A stretch of DNA of 64,000 nt from Rhodospirillaceae bacterium (GCA_002722095.1 PBKG01000024.1:62001-126000), one strand, 5' to 3'; shown: positions 54,376-62,836, numbered from the stretch's first letter. Made by a program: numbers and translations. The notes: generated by a model not told the origin, from the sequence alone.

Positions 54376-55588
54376 TGTTGACCTCGACCATCATGCCGGG
54401 ACGCAGCAGCCCCTTGTCCTGACGCACTTTGATCCGAACCGGCAATCGCTGGGTAATTTTGGTGAAATTGCCACTGGGATTAGGCGTCGGCAGCAACGCG
54501 AATTCACTGGTTGTCGAATTGCCGATTGCCTCCACGGTGCCGATAATTTCGAGATCGGGGAACGCGTCGACGGAGATGTCCACCGGCTGACCGATCTTGA
54601 GCTTGCGTATTTCGGTTTCCTTGACGTTGGCCTCGACCCAAATCGTGTTCGGATCATGAATGATGGCGAGACGCTGCGCCGGCGTTACGTATTCGCCAAC
54701 ATCGACAAAAATTTTATCGACCACCCCTTCGATCTTGCTTTTGATTGTGCGGTCCGCAAGATCGATTTTCTGCCGCTCCAGTTTAGCGCGCAGTTGTTCA
54801 ACTCTCTGACGCAATACCTGACCTTCTTCGTCCAGCACCTGAACCCGATTGAGATTCGCGGCCGCTTCGTCCAACCGGGCTTCGGATGCCTGCAAGCTGG
54901 CAACGGCCTTATGGTATTCCACGTTAACCTGCTGCGCGCGGGTCATCGCCTGTTCCAACTGGATTCGCGGAATCACTTTCTTTTTGAATAGCGTCTGCGT
55001 TCGCTCGAGCTCGGTCCGCGCCACCTCCCGATGCACCTTCAGCGCCTCAACCACCGACTTTGCGCCGTCCAACGACGAAACGGCGGTCTGATACTGACTT
55101 TCGGATTGTTTGGAAACCAAGTCGCGACGCGCATGCAATCTTTTAATGGACGCAGCGGTTGCCCTGACCTCGGCTTCGAGCTGGCGCACGAGCAATTCCG
55201 AATCCTGCTGATCAAGCACCGTCAATACGTTCCCGACCTTGATATGCTCGCCTTCGCGTACCGGAATTTTGGTAATCCATCCGGGCACCCGGCTTGACAC
55301 GGTGATCAGATTTCCCGAAATTCGCGCGTCATACTCGTAAACGTGAGTCATGCGCGAGTGAATTTCGAAAGCACCCCATACCAGGCTAACCAGCACTAAT
55401 ACCGCTGCCGCTAAATGCTGCAGCTTCAATCTTGGCAAGCGCTTCGGAAGAAACTTCCATCGCGACGAATTCTTCTGCGTCGACGGCGACGACGTTTCGC
55501 TGTCAGTCTGCTGTTGTTGGTCTTCCGACACGATTCCGCTCTTCGCTGTTTGCCGCCGTTCTAGTCGTCCGACGACAAGACATCGCAT
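54356..55588 (-). CDS. EmrA/HlyD-family efflux adaptor
   Basis: This protein of about 410 residues has one membrane helix (LAAAVLVLVSLVWGAFEI), an N-terminal lipoyl half (ISGNLITVSSRVPGWITKIPVREGEHIKVG), a helical hairpin with coiled-coil character, a second lipoyl half and a beta-barrel ending RPGMMVEVNIDIRE. It links the inner-membrane pump to an outer-membrane channel. The first 20 residues look non-conserved; a GTG start at VSEDQQQQ is possible. It heads a leftward operon with two pumps and faces the small gene and MarR gene across a 421-base gap. Confidence 0.9.
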   Translation of the reverse strand: MRCLVVGRLERRQTAKSGIVSEDQQQQTDSETSSPSTQKNSSRWKFLPKRLPRLKLQHLAAAVLVLVSLVWGAFEIHSRMTHVYEYDARISGNLITVSSRVPGWITKIPVREGEHIKVGNVLTVLDQQDSELLVRQLEAEVRATAASIKRLHARRDLVSKQSESQYQTAVSSLDGAKSVVEALKVHREVARTELERTQTLFKKKVIPRIQLEQAMTRAQQVNVEYHKAVASLQASEARLDEAAANLNRVQVLDEEGQVLRQRVEQLRAKLERQKIDLADRTIKSKIEGVVDKIFVDVGEYVTPAQRLAIIHDPNTIWVEANVKETEIRKLKIGQPVDISVDAFPDLEIIGTVEAIGNSTTSEFALLPTPNPSGNFTKITQRLPVRIKVRQDKGLLRPGMMVEVNIDIRER

Positions 55589-56009
55589 GATGACCGTTCA
55601 TTCGGATATCGGCGTAATTATAGTGTCCGATGAGAGCCACTGTTTAAGAAGGTATTTCCGCCGCTGTCAATCGACGAGCGCCAACCGCACCAATTGGATT
55701 TTGTCCATTCTTTGCGCCGAGTTACGAATTTTCGCCGATTCGATTGGCGAGTCGCTTGTACTACGAACGGTCGTGACAGCCTTCATTAACCATATCTAGG
55801 TGCCGGTAACACTCTGGGTCCATACGCGTCATCCCATCACACATTAGGGTTGAACAGCCCCCCCTGCGTGGCAATCGCAACGGTGCAAAATAACCAAAGT
55901 GGACCCTTTTTTTATTGAATTTCAGGTAATTAGTCTAGGTAATAGGAATTGGGGAATTCATTCCATCCGATTATGGGATGAATGATTTTTTGGGAGGGGA
56001 AATTCGGCC
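55589..56009 (+). other. leader/intergenic region ahead of a small gene and a MarR-like regulator
   Basis: This stretch of 421 bases is AT-rich and has no gene with coding character; a 70-codon frame at 55587-55799 has no homology-like features. Near its right end a hairpin with a T-run (55958-55991) stands directly before a ribosome site. It must hold the promoters of the leftward efflux operon and of the rightward transcript. Confidence 0.5.
55958..55991 (+). terminator. terminator-like hairpin directly before a small gene (possible attenuator)
   Basis: TCATTCCATCC pairs with GGGATGAATGA in a ten-pair stem with one bulged C and a seven-base loop, followed at once by six T (55986-55991). 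This is a good intrinsic terminator on the + strand, although no + strand gene lies upstream. The ribosome site GGGAGGGG of the next gene follows immediately, so it looks like an attenuator or the end of a small RNA. Confidence 0.6.
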
Positions 56010-56189
56010 TTGGACGACCAAGACCGCATTTCCGATATAGAGCAAGCCATTGCTCTGCTCAAATCTGCTTTGCAAAAAGCAAGCGGCAAGGAACCGCTGA
56101 TTCTGAAGCAATTACAGCTCTCGTCCGAAACGGCCGAGCGTTGCCTTGCTGACCTGCTGGAATCGGAGAAAAAGCGAACCGAGGAATAA
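56010..56189 (+). CDS. small protein with TTG start
   Basis: A 59-residue frame starts with TTG at 56010, about nine bases after GGGAGGGG. The product reads DDQDRISDIEQAIALLKSAL, then QKASGKEPLILKQLQLSSETAERC and a Lys/Glu-rich end; it would be mostly helical, amphipathic and charged. I do not recognise the family. It lies behind a terminator-like hairpin and 59 bases before the MarR-like gene. Coding bias (third-position pattern) and the strong ribosome site support it; length and lack of ATG weaken it. Confidence 0.5.
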   Translation: MDDQDRISDIEQAIALLKSALQKASGKEPLILKQLQLSSETAERCLADLLESEKKRTEE

Positions 56190-56248
56190 GTTTTAAATTC
56201 CTTGCAGTTTCCTCACACCGGAAATGGAATTTTATTGCTGACAGGCAA

Positions 56249-56686
56249 ATGACGAACACAGACGAAAACTCGAAAAGGCGACCGGAACCGGCAAAAAGCG
56301 ATTTTCCGCCGAGTTGCGTCAGTGCCTTTATTGCTTTGGAGACTCAAAGCTTCAAGATTCGTGCGGAGCGCCACCCATTATTTGCCCGGCAGGCAGAATG
56401 GCGCGTCCTGTGCGCCCTTACGTTGGCATCGTTGGAAGACCGGGCGACCGACATCACAACGCTCGTCGCCGATTCAGGTATGGCGAGATCAACCGTCAAA
56501 CGGGTTATCGATTTGTTGGTTCAACGCAATGAAGTTCGGCTGGAACGCTCCACCAGCGACCGCCGCCGGTTGATGGTGATTCAAAACCCGGACTCTCTTC
56601 AGGCCGTCGTTGCCACATTGCAGGACCTTATCGCGGTTACTTTCGAATTTTCCGACAATAAACGGAACAGACCCGGCACCGCCTAG
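56249..56686 (+). CDS. MarR-like winged-helix regulator
   Basis: This 145-residue protein has a winged helix in residues 45-105: WRVLCALTLASLEDRATDIT, LVADSGMARSTVKRVIDLL as the recognition helix, and ERSTSDRRRLMVIQNPD as the basic wing. The dimerisation helices are short, as in compact MarR proteins. It is divergent from the EmrA-type operon, whose E. coli counterpart is controlled by the MarR protein EmrR, so a similar role is likely. The intervening 0.4 kb leader is unusually long for that. Confidence 0.72.
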   Translation: MTNTDENSKRRPEPAKSDFPPSCVSAFIALETQSFKIRAERHPLFARQAEWRVLCALTLASLEDRATDITTLVADSGMARSTVKRVIDLLVQRNEVRLERSTSDRRRLMVIQNPDSLQAVVATLQDLIAVTFEFSDNKRNRPGTA

Positions 56687-56702
56687 CCTTGACATTCGAA
56701 CC

Positions 56703-57569
56703 CTAGGCAAAACGCATTTCGGAAACCATGGCGGTTGCGCCATCCGGGTCTTCAACCCACATCGTCGCTCCGTCACCTGCGGCATTGGGCTTGCCGGCCA
56801 GCGTGAATGGCGCGAAGTCGTACAGCGGTCGCACGAACTTTGTCGCAATTTCGGCCAGTTCCTTACCCGGATTGTTGTCGAGACAGGTCTCCATCAAGAG
56901 ACTTGTGGTCAACCGCGCATTCACGATCAATCCCGGATATCCTTCTGTCTCGGTGACATATTTGTAGTCGTAATGGATGCGCGAGGCATTAAAGGTCAGC
57001 GCAGAAAACCGGAACATCTGAATAGAGTTCGCCTGATAGGACCGCTTCCAGGCAGCGTCGTCCGGCGGCGGCGCGGGCTTGCGCTTTGAATCGCTCGCTT
57101 TTGCCGCTTCGCGATAGACGATAGTGCGATCATCGATCAACGCCGGGCCGTCTTCACCGGAGATCGTGTTACGGGTGACGACGAAAACGAGTTGGCCGGT
57201 CCCGCCTTTCTTCGGCGTGATGTCATGGATCTCGGTTTTGCGGTGGACCTTCTCGCCGATATGCAAGGGCTTTACATATTCAAGCCGATTGCCCGCGTGC
57301 ATGCGCCGCGCGAGTTTGACCGGCGGCAGAAACTCGCCGCGTTTCGGCAACCCAACCGTATCCAGCTCTGAATGCGGCGTGCGATCGTGGAAAAAGAACC
57401 AATGGGCGCCGGGCGGTATGGCATCGCCTTCTTTCGCGTCCGGAACCTCCCAATCCATGGTCGCGGCATAATTCATCACCGGAGATGCGGTAATTCGGTC
57501 CTCGTCTTCGACGCTACGCCCGACCCAGCTCTGCAGTTCTTCTTCGCTGAGACCGATTTCTTCACTCAT
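56703..57569 (-). CDS. MaoC/FAS1-like dehydratase family protein (second of a pair)
   Basis: This 288-residue double hot-dog protein has HWFFFHDRTPHSELDTVGLP, RRMHAGNRLEYVKPLHIGEK, and in the second half FRFSALTFNASRIHYDYKYV, in which the Asn-x-x-x-Ile-His-Tyr-Asp motif corresponds to the hydratase-2 catalytic Asp/His pair. The pattern is that of HTD2/mesaconyl-C4-CoA hydratase-like proteins. The start at 57569 overlaps the stop of its paralogue by ATGA, so the two are made together, perhaps as a heterodimer. Confidence 0.83.
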   Translation of the reverse strand: MSEEIGLSEEELQSWVGRSVEDEDRITASPVMNYAATMDWEVPDAKEGDAIPPGAHWFFFHDRTPHSELDTVGLPKRGEFLPPVKLARRMHAGNRLEYVKPLHIGEKVHRKTEIHDITPKKGGTGQLVFVVTRNTISGEDGPALIDDRTIVYREAAKASDSKRKPAPPPDDAAWKRSYQANSIQMFRFSALTFNASRIHYDYKYVTETEGYPGLIVNARLTTSLLMETCLDNNPGKELAEIATKFVRPLYDFAPFTLAGKPNAAGDGATMWVEDPDGATAMVSEMRFA

Positions 57570-58432
57570 TCCTCGTACTCCGCATCGACCGTATAGGCGA
57601 GACCACCCGCCGGATTGACCGCCCACAAATTGGCGGTGCCGGGCTCTTCGCCCTCTTTGCCATTGACCGTGAAAGGGGCGTCATCGTGCAGAGCCGACCT
57701 CGCCATCACTTTGATCTGCTTCAATGTCGCGTTTGGCTTGTTCGCGCGGAACAGCTCCAACAGCATGATCATGGTCAGGCCACCATTGAAGACGAGACCG
57801 GGATAACCTTCCACTTCCGTGACATATTTGCGGTCATAGTGAATACGATGGCTATTCATGGTCAGGGCCGAAAAGCGGAACAGCAGCACTGGCGAGGGGT
57901 CGATTTCCTTCGTCCATTGGGCACCTTCCGGCGGCTGAGCGGGCTTATGGTTTTGGGCCGTGCCTTCCGCCGCTTCACTACGATAAATCTGGGTTCGGTC
58001 GTCGGTAATCGCGACACCGTCCTTGTCGGCAATTTCCTGTCGCACCGTAACGAACATCAAATCGCCGGACCGCCCTTCCTTGGCGACCACATCCGCAATG
58101 CTCATGGTTTTGGTGATCGGCTCGCCGACCTTGACCGGCCGGTGAAATGTCATGGTGGTACCACCATACATGCGGCGCGGAAGCGGGCTCGGCGGCATGA
58201 AATCGCCAAGCGCGGGATGACCATCACGACCACACGCGGCGAGCGGCGAAACTTCGGGAAAGCCGACCCGATACCAGACGAACGGCACGTCGTCGCCATT
58301 CTTGAATTCGTAATCTTCCCAATCCAGCGTCGCAGCCATGCAGCTCGCGGCAAAGGGCGTCACTACGCCTTCCAGCGTTTTGGAACGGCCGATCCAGGCC
58401 TTGGCTTCTTCCAGACTTTTTTCGTCGATCAT
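57566..58432 (-). CDS. MaoC/FAS1-like dehydratase family protein (first of a pair)
   Basis: This 288-residue paralogue has exactly the same length as its neighbour. Its N-terminal hot-dog half has WYRVGFPEVSPLAACGRDGH and RRMYGGTTMTFHRPVKVGEP; its second half has FRFSALTMNSHRIHYDRKYV with the His and Asp catalytic pair. The ATG at 58432 is preceded by GGGAGG; a longer start at 58528 runs into the divergent gene. Substrate is probably a branched enoyl- or mesaconyl-type CoA, by analogy with the CaiB pair at 37.6-40 kb. Confidence 0.85.
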   Translation of the reverse strand: MIDEKSLEEAKAWIGRSKTLEGVVTPFAASCMAATLDWEDYEFKNGDDVPFVWYRVGFPEVSPLAACGRDGHPALGDFMPPSPLPRRMYGGTTMTFHRPVKVGEPITKTMSIADVVAKEGRSGDLMFVTVRQEIADKDGVAITDDRTQIYRSEAAEGTAQNHKPAQPPEGAQWTKEIDPSPVLLFRFSALTMNSHRIHYDRKYVTEVEGYPGLVFNGGLTMIMLLELFRANKPNATLKQIKVMARSALHDDAPFTVNGKEGEEPGTANLWAVNPAGGLAYTVDAEYEE

Positions 58433-58560
58433 TGCGATCCTCCCGATTTTCATTTTGCCGCACCCTATTACGACTACCCGCTTTCGTCGAGGGCAGAGGT
58501 CGTTGACGGATACCCCGTTCGGCGCCATTAATCCGCGGTCTAAAAGACAGGGACGGTAGG

Positions 58561-59550
58561 ATGAAAATTTGCATGTTCGGGGCCGGTGCCGTTGGAGGCA
58601 TCCTTGCGGGCCGATTGATCAAAGGCGGCGGCGATATGTCCATTGTCGCCCGTGGTGCCCATCTCGCGGCCATACAGGAAAAGGGCCTCGGCGTGCGCGA
58701 CCGGGACGGCGAATGGCGTGTCGTGGTGAGGGCTACCGACGACACCACGTCGCTCGGCAACCAGGACCTCCTCATACTCGGTCTCAAAGCACATACGGTT
58801 ACCGCCGCTCTCGACCAGCTGACACCGCTGATCGGTCCCGAGACCGTCGTCATGCATATCGTCAACGGCATTCCGTGGTGGTTCTTCCACGGCCTCAAAG
58901 GAGAACAGCCGGCGGATCATTTGGAGTGTGTCGATCCTGGCGGACATCTCCTGAATAGCTTCGGGCGAGAGAAGGCACTCGGCTGCGTCGTTCATATCGC
59001 GTGCAACGTGCCCGAACCTGGCCTGGTCGAACATAACGCCGGCGGCACCTTCTTCATCGGCGAGCCCGATGGCTCCGAGAGCGCACGCCTTGCCGCCATC
59101 GTCGACGCGTTGAGTCCGAGCGGCCTTCGCATTCGCGCGACGACGGATATACGCGCCGAAATTTGGTCGAAGCTCTACGCCAACATAACTGGCAATCCGG
59201 TGAGCGTACTGTTGGAGGCGGGATTCAGCGATATTTTCGGAGAGCCGGGCGTACGCGATGTGATGCGTACCGTGATCGAAGAATCCGCAGCCGTCGCGCG
59301 CGCCTACGGCACCGACGCTAATCCGGACATCGACGAGCGGCTCGACGGGCTCGCCACCCTCGGCAACGCCAAATCTTCCACCCTGCAGGATTTCGAGGCC
59401 GGCAAGTCGCTCGAACTCGATGCCTTGGTCGGTGCGGTCGCGGAACTGGGCCGCCTCGCCGATATACCCACACCCACCATCGATCTCATTTATGCGCTGA
59501 CCTGCCAAAAAGCCAAAATCGCCGGGCTCTACACACCGGCATCGGCCTAG
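58561..59550 (+). CDS. ketopantoate reductase-like (PanE/ApbA) protein
   Basis: This 329-residue protein has the N-terminal nucleotide motif KICMFGAGAVGGILAGRL, GLKAHTVTAALDQLTPLIG, and the C-terminal helical domain with SKLYANITGNPVSVLLE where the catalytic Lys-Asn segment lies. It reduces a 2-oxo acid with NADPH; ketopantoate is the classical substrate, but many paralogues act on others. It is the first gene of a rightward group with a quinone oxidoreductase and an MFS transporter. Confidence 0.87.
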   Translation: MKICMFGAGAVGGILAGRLIKGGGDMSIVARGAHLAAIQEKGLGVRDRDGEWRVVVRATDDTTSLGNQDLLILGLKAHTVTAALDQLTPLIGPETVVMHIVNGIPWWFFHGLKGEQPADHLECVDPGGHLLNSFGREKALGCVVHIACNVPEPGLVEHNAGGTFFIGEPDGSESARLAAIVDALSPSGLRIRATTDIRAEIWSKLYANITGNPVSVLLEAGFSDIFGEPGVRDVMRTVIEESAAVARAYGTDANPDIDERLDGLATLGNAKSSTLQDFEAGKSLELDALVGAVAELGRLADIPTPTIDLIYALTCQKAKIAGLYTPASA

Positions 59551-59561
59551 AGGATCCCGCC

Positions 59562-60551
59562 ATGAAAGCCATCCGAGTTACCGAATACGGGTCTGCCGAT
59601 AATCTGTCCTACGATGACGCGCCCGACCTTGCGCCGGGGGACGGAGAGGTGCTGGTCAAGATCGAAATCGCCGGCATCAACTTTATCGACGTCTATATGA
59701 GAAACGGTCTCTACGCCAAGTCGCATACCTATGCTCAAACCCTGCCAATGACGCTCGGCATGGAGGGTGCGGGCACCGTTGCGGCGATAGGCACCAACGT
59801 GGAAGGCCTTAAAGAAGGCGATCGGGTCGCCTATTGCACGGAACTCGGGTCCTACGCCGAGTACGCCAAGGTTGCCGCCTGGAAGCTGGTGCCGGTGCCC
59901 GATGACATTCCGCTCGACATTGCCACCACTTTGATGCTGCAAGGATCGACCGCCCATTATCTGTCCCATTCATTGTTTCCGCTCGAAGAAGGTCAACGAT
60001 GCTTGATCCACGCCGCCTCGGGAGGGGTCGGGCAGTTGTTGGTTCAGCTCGCCAAATCGCGCGGCGCGGAAGTGTTCGCCTCGGTCGGTAGCGAAGAAAA
60101 GGCCGCCATCGCCAAAGCCAACGGCGCCGACCACACGATCCTCTATAAAGAGCAGGATTTCGCCGAAATCGTCTCGGAGGCGACCGGGGGCGACGGCGTC
60201 CATGTGGTCTATGACTCGATCGGCAAAGCCACCATCGAAGGCAGCCTGAAAGCGACCCGCCGGCGGGGCACCTGCGTCAATTACGGTGCCGCTTCCGGTG
60301 CGGTAGAAGCGGTGAGCCCGCTCGATCTTGCCGAGGCGGGATCGGTATTTTTCACCCGCCCCCACCTCGCCGACTATATTTCGACCCGCGAAGAACGGTT
60401 AATGCGGGCGGATGCCTTGTTCGGGCTCTATAAAGAGGACAAACTCAGGGTCACCATCGACACCACGTTCGCGCTTTCCGACGCTGCGGACGCCCATCGC
60501 ACGATCGAGGCGGGGCTGACCAAAGGCAAACTGCTGCTTCGCGTCGATTGA
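59562..60551 (+). CDS. NADPH:quinone oxidoreductase-like protein (MDR, zinc-free)
   Basis: This 329-residue enzyme has the quinone reductase signature GINFIDVYMRNGLYA, GMEGAGTVAAIG, STAHYLSHSLFPLEEGQRCLIHAASGGVGQ (nucleotide site), and VYDSIGKATIEGSL. Zinc ligands are absent, as in QOR. It would reduce quinones or 2-alkenal groups with NADPH. It starts 12 bases after the ketopantoate-reductase-like gene. Confidence 0.92.
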   Translation: MKAIRVTEYGSADNLSYDDAPDLAPGDGEVLVKIEIAGINFIDVYMRNGLYAKSHTYAQTLPMTLGMEGAGTVAAIGTNVEGLKEGDRVAYCTELGSYAEYAKVAAWKLVPVPDDIPLDIATTLMLQGSTAHYLSHSLFPLEEGQRCLIHAASGGVGQLLVQLAKSRGAEVFASVGSEEKAAIAKANGADHTILYKEQDFAEIVSEATGGDGVHVVYDSIGKATIEGSLKATRRRGTCVNYGAASGAVEAVSPLDLAEAGSVFFTRPHLADYISTREERLMRADALFGLYKEDKLRVTIDTTFALSDAADAHRTIEAGLTKGKLLLRVD

Positions 60552-60586
60552 CCGCCGCAGCCAAAGGCGCCAAAACGAGAATATCC

Positions 60587-61705
60587 ATGAACGAGACCAA
60601 ACAACCTCAAGGCGTCGGGCCGACTTTACTGTCTGCTACCGTCCTGTCGCTCGCGTTACTGGGCGATATGCTGATTTATGTGATCTTGCCGGTCAACGCC
60701 CACTTGTTCGGGGTCACCTTGTTTTGGGTTGGCGTTTTGCTGGCTGCCAACCGGCTGATCAGAATTTTTACCTATGGCGCCATTGCCGCATTGGCCGAAC
60801 GGATCGGCCCCCGAAACCTTGCCATTATCGCCGCCGTCGCCGCCTGTCTATCTACACTCACCTATGGTCTCGCCACCGGATGGCCATTGCTGCTGATCGC
60901 CCGACTTACCTGGGGGCTCTGCTTCGCGGCTTTGACGCTCGTGGTGTTCGCCTACGCGGTCAAAGACAAATCCAAGGCGGGCACGCGTGTCGGCCTCAGC
61001 CGCATGGTGCAGCAGACCTGCCCGACATTGGTGCTGTTTCTGGGGCCGTTGGCCGCCATCGCCATTGGTGCGACGGAAATTTTCATCGTTCTGGGCATAC
61101 TCAGCGCCGCGGCGATCCCGGTTGCTTTTCTATTGCCGAAGGAAGGCCGTAAGCCCGAACCGAAAAAAACCGAATGGCTGCCCAGACCCTATCGCTTCGA
61201 TTGGTTCATGTTCATCGCCGGGCTCACGGTGGATGGCGTCTTCACCATGGCCATTACCTTGAGCGTCGCCGAGACCAGTTCTATCGGCACCGCCATGATC
61301 GCAGGCGGGGTGCTGCTGGGCATTCGGCGCGGATCCGAAGCGTTGCTCGGACCCGTAGGCGGCATACTCGGCGACAAATACGGCCCCGATCGGCTGTTAT
61401 TCTGGTCCAGCCTCGCAACGGTCATAGGCTTCGTGCTTCTGGCCTGCGGTTTCATCTATGCGGGCGGCTTGCTGACGGTAATCGGACGCTCCTTCATCGC
61501 CGCCCTTTGGCCCGCCGAAATCGCGCTCCGCACGTCAGACGAAATGACGCTCCGGCGTATCGCCGTCGGCCAAACCTGGCGAGATATCGGTGCCGCCGCG
61601 GGGCCGCTGATGGCCGGCTCTCTATCGGCCACGGTCGCGCTCGATCATATGTATTGGGCGATGGGCGGCTTGATGGTGATTGGGCTTTGGCTGCAGCGAC
61701 GCTAG
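60587..61705 (+). CDS. MFS transporter
   Basis: This 372-residue membrane protein has about twelve hydrophobic segments (LSATVLSLALLGDMLIYVIL ... LTVIGRSFIAALWPAEIAL). It is a little shorter than usual MFS proteins. The start at ATG 60587 is preferred over a TTG at 60548 that overlaps the upstream gene. The motif ALAERIGPRN after helix 2 resembles the MFS loop motif. The substrate is unknown; it is probably in one transcript with the PanE-like and QOR genes. Its stop overlaps that of the convergent PhyH gene. Confidence 0.85.
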   Translation: MNETKQPQGVGPTLLSATVLSLALLGDMLIYVILPVNAHLFGVTLFWVGVLLAANRLIRIFTYGAIAALAERIGPRNLAIIAAVAACLSTLTYGLATGWPLLLIARLTWGLCFAALTLVVFAYAVKDKSKAGTRVGLSRMVQQTCPTLVLFLGPLAAIAIGATEIFIVLGILSAAAIPVAFLLPKEGRKPEPKKTEWLPRPYRFDWFMFIAGLTVDGVFTMAITLSVAETSSIGTAMIAGGVLLGIRRGSEALLGPVGGILGDKYGPDRLLFWSSLATVIGFVLLACGFIYAGGLLTVIGRSFIAALWPAEIALRTSDEMTLRRIAVGQTWRDIGAAAGPLMAGSLSATVALDHMYWAMGGLMVIGLWLQRR

Positions 61706-62532
61706 CGCCGGGCCGGCTGGCCGGCGACCCCGTCATAAAGGATCGACTGGCGTAGATTGGTTATGCGTTTGTGTTCGGCCAAGGCCGCCTCGTCCATATC
61801 CGCCTTCGGTGGCGTTTCGTGGACGAAGTTGCCGTGGCGGTCTTCGCCCCGCACCAGCCAGGCCCCATCCCGCTCGCCGTTCACCTGCGCCACATCCGGT
61901 GCCACGTAGCGTATGGCCACCGCAATGCGCCGGTCGTCGGACAGATTGGGGGCGGAGGCATGTGCGGTCATGACGTGATGCAACGACATCTCCCCCGGCT
62001 GTAGTTCCAGCGCCACTGCGTCCGACTTGTCGACCTCGATCTCTTGGCCCCGGGTGAGCAGATTTTTCTTCGCCAGCGTATCCTTGTGCGGCAACGGTTC
62101 CCATTCATGGCTGCCGGGCAGCATTTCCATGCATCCGCTTTGCAACGTTGCCGGCGACAGCGCAATCCAGGCAGTCGTCACCGATAGTTTGTTGAGACCC
62201 CAATAGGTGGCGTCCTGATGCCAGGAGACATAAGTGCCATCGCCCGCATCCTTGACGAACAAGCTCACCCCCCAAACGAAGATATCCGGCCCCAAGACGC
62301 CTTCGACTGCGTCCAGCACCTGGGGCCGACTTGCCATTTCCGCGGCCCAGGTCTGCAAGAGGTAAATTTTCTGCCCTTTGGAAAGCTCGTACCAACCGCC
62401 CTGAGCCTGTTCATAGGCCTCGAATCGCTCGCGATAAGAAGCTGCGGTCAGCACATCCATGACCCGGATAGGCGAGAGGAAGCCGTCTCGCCGATAGGCC
62501 TCCGATTCAGTTGCGGTCAATTGGTTCGCCAT
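61702..62532 (-). CDS. phytanoyl-CoA dioxygenase (PhyH) family protein
   Basis: This 276-residue Fe(II)/2-oxoglutarate enzyme has the iron site WHQDATYWGL (His-x-Asp), distal His in LHHVMTAHASAPNLSDDRR, with an Arg nearby (IAVAIRYVAP). GCMEMLPGSHEW is the usual PhyH loop. The family hydroxylates many small molecules (phytanoyl-CoA, ectoine, phosphonates). It adds an eighth dioxygenase-type locus to the window, counting the remnant. The substrate is unknown. Confidence 0.88.
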   Translation of the reverse strand: MANQLTATESEAYRRDGFLSPIRVMDVLTAASYRERFEAYEQAQGGWYELSKGQKIYLLQTWAAEMASRPQVLDAVEGVLGPDIFVWGVSLFVKDAGDGTYVSWHQDATYWGLNKLSVTTAWIALSPATLQSGCMEMLPGSHEWEPLPHKDTLAKKNLLTRGQEIEVDKSDAVALELQPGEMSLHHVMTAHASAPNLSDDRRIAVAIRYVAPDVAQVNGERDGAWLVRGEDRHGNFVHETPPKADMDEAALAEHKRITNLRQSILYDGVAGQPARR

Positions 62533-62836
62533 GTCTCTCCCTCTCGGGTCGGGACCTTACGCGATCTTCCTGATCGATCAATAGCAAGCTGAATATAGGG
62601 CGGCGATGTTTTTGCTTGGAAAAAGAACAAAATAAGAACATAATAAATTTGGTTTGCGCGGCCCCTACGGGTCATTTTTTGTCGCCGCCGGTACCGGTTT
62701 TGTCATGAAATTCTCATGTTCTTTGTTTGTTCCGGGTGACAGAGTGCCTACATGTGGTATCATCCGCGCAAGAAAATACGAGATATTGTGTTTTATACAC
62801 AATTTGTTCTTTCCACAGCTGTGGATAGGAGGAGGC
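62533..62836. other. divergent promoter region between phyH and nrdA
   Basis: This stretch of 304 bases has no gene. Its left half is AT-rich and gives the leader of the leftward PhyH gene; the right half carries two candidate NrdR boxes and an AGGAGGAGG ribosome site for nrdA. I see nothing else in it. Confidence 0.5.
62745..62791 (+). promoter_or_regulatory. tandem NrdR boxes upstream of nrdA
   Basis: ATACGAGATATTGTGT at 62776-62791 matches the 16-bp NrdR consensus at about 13 positions. A weaker copy, TGCCTACATGTGGTAT at 62745-62760, lies exactly 31 bases upstream, the usual three-turn spacing. NrdR represses ribonucleotide reductase genes in response to nucleotide levels. Confidence 0.55.

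Noticed and set aside
55587..55799. Possible 70-residue protein
   Set aside because: It has no ribosome site, no coding pattern and overlaps the start of the efflux adaptor gene on the other strand.
58540..59508. Open frame of 322 codons on the - strand
   Set aside because: It is antisense to the PanE-like gene, whose nucleotide-binding and catalytic segments are intact.
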